Position numbers and translations under genes: made by a program
In this document: piece after piece, positions 13,933 to 14,148 of the stretch
Numbering within the stretch: the stretch's first letter is position 1
How the letters are laid out: the number at the start of each line of letters is the position of its first letter
Assembly: GCA_963627445.1 (NCBI GenBank)
Contig: CAVGBM010000109.1
Coordinates: 1 to 14,148 of the forward strand
DNA length: 14,148 bases
Source of the DNA: F23-B02 sp963627445
Lineage (GTDB): Bacteria > Bacillota > Clostridia > Oscillospirales > Oscillospiraceae
Reading direction: 5' to 3'
The notes under the pieces: model-generated
What the model was told of the DNA's origin: nothing
The model's input: the letters and a program-made list of their open reading frames with translations, nothing else
Database searches by the model: none

Positions 13933-14080
13933 TCAGCGTGCAAAAAGTCCTGTGACTTTTTGCACGCTAAACACGCCACATTTTTTGTGAAGCGTTGCTT
14001 CACGAAAAATCTCGCTATGCTCGTCAAAAAGCCTTAACAGGCGTTTTTGATGGCTATAATCCAATTTGAGGCGGGACCTT
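13933..14080 (+). repeat. Hairpin-rich ~150-bp intergenic repeat, right copy
   Basis: This is the second copy of the element at 13307-13461, same orientation, 5 nt after the rpmB terminator T-run. Its first hairpin is perfect: a 15-bp stem (13935-13968, inner arms GTGCAAAAAGTC and GACTTTTTGCAC) with a CTGT loop. The second (13981-14009) has a 3-nt loop and one T-G wobble; the third (14024-14050) is as in the left copy. The two copies part just after the shared GGCGGGACCTT, suggesting a defined element end. Confidence 0.85.
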
Positions 14081-14100
14081 TCTCGCTGCGGCTCGGTCAC

Positions 14101-14145
14101 GGTGCGGCTCTGACATGCCCCCGGCATGTCATTCACTACCGCACC
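14101..14145. repeat. Nested dyad at window end
   Basis: TGACATGCC and GGCATGTCA form a 9-bp stem with a CCC loop (14111-14131), nested within GGTGCGG (14101-14107) and CCGCACC (14139-14145). It has no T-run. No coding sequence is seen from 14081 to the end, and the element may continue past the window. Confidence 0.5.
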
Positions 14146-14148
14146 GCC

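Noticed and set aside
13307..14080. Composite transposon or CRISPR array formed by the flanking repeats
   Set aside because: Only two copies exist, there is no transposase or spacer-repeat pattern, and the enclosed gene is a normal rpmB with its own signals.

Overview
The window is an ordinary chromosomal stretch from a fairly GC-rich member of the Firmicutes, most likely a gut-type Clostridia (Oscillospirales/Ruminococcaceae-like). This is inferred from the gene set (HPr kinase, RapZ, WhiA, a zinc-ribbon L28), strong Shine-Dalgarno sequences, sigma-A-type promoters, and GC-rich codon choice with AT-rich intergenic DNA. No 16S or other decisive marker is present, so the genus is not called.

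Layout, left to right. (1) Positions 1-4541 hold three minus-strand genes: a BrnQ-type branched-chain amino acid carrier cut off by the window edge, a LysR-family regulator directly upstream of it, and the RNA-binding protein Tex. A 9-bp perfect dyad with T-N11-A geometry, the form of a LysR-type operator, lies between the regulator and brnQ. (2) At 4542-4795 is a divergent promoter region, followed by one plus-strand gene (4796-5956) whose product looks like the tocopherol-cyclase/lipocalin-like family. Its strong promoter is decorated with several dyads. (3) A 15-bp-stem terminator at 5974-6009 separates this gene from the convergent dnaE. (4) Positions 6020-13269 (minus) carry the tightly packed cluster hprK-murB-rapZ-whiA-dnaE, with gaps of only 1-15 nt. 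It joins carbon-state signalling, peptidoglycan precursor synthesis, a small nucleotide-binding regulator, a division-linked DNA-binding protein and the replicative polymerase in one probable operon. The yvcK gene often found between rapZ and whiA is absent here. (5) Positions 13270-14148 contain rpmB (ribosomal protein L28, plus strand) flanked on both sides by directly repeated copies of a ~150-bp hairpin-rich non-coding element. The left copy overlaps the likely hprK promoter, and a further nested dyad lies at the window end.

I found no transposase, CRISPR array, tRNA/rRNA, toxin-antitoxin or defence system. The most unusual items are the paired hairpin repeats around rpmB, the tocopherol-cyclase-like gene with its operator-rich promoter, and the putative LysR-type operator upstream of brnQ. 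Five start codons (lysR, whiA, murB, hprK, rpmB) were placed on internal ATGs because the Shine-Dalgarno positions demand it.
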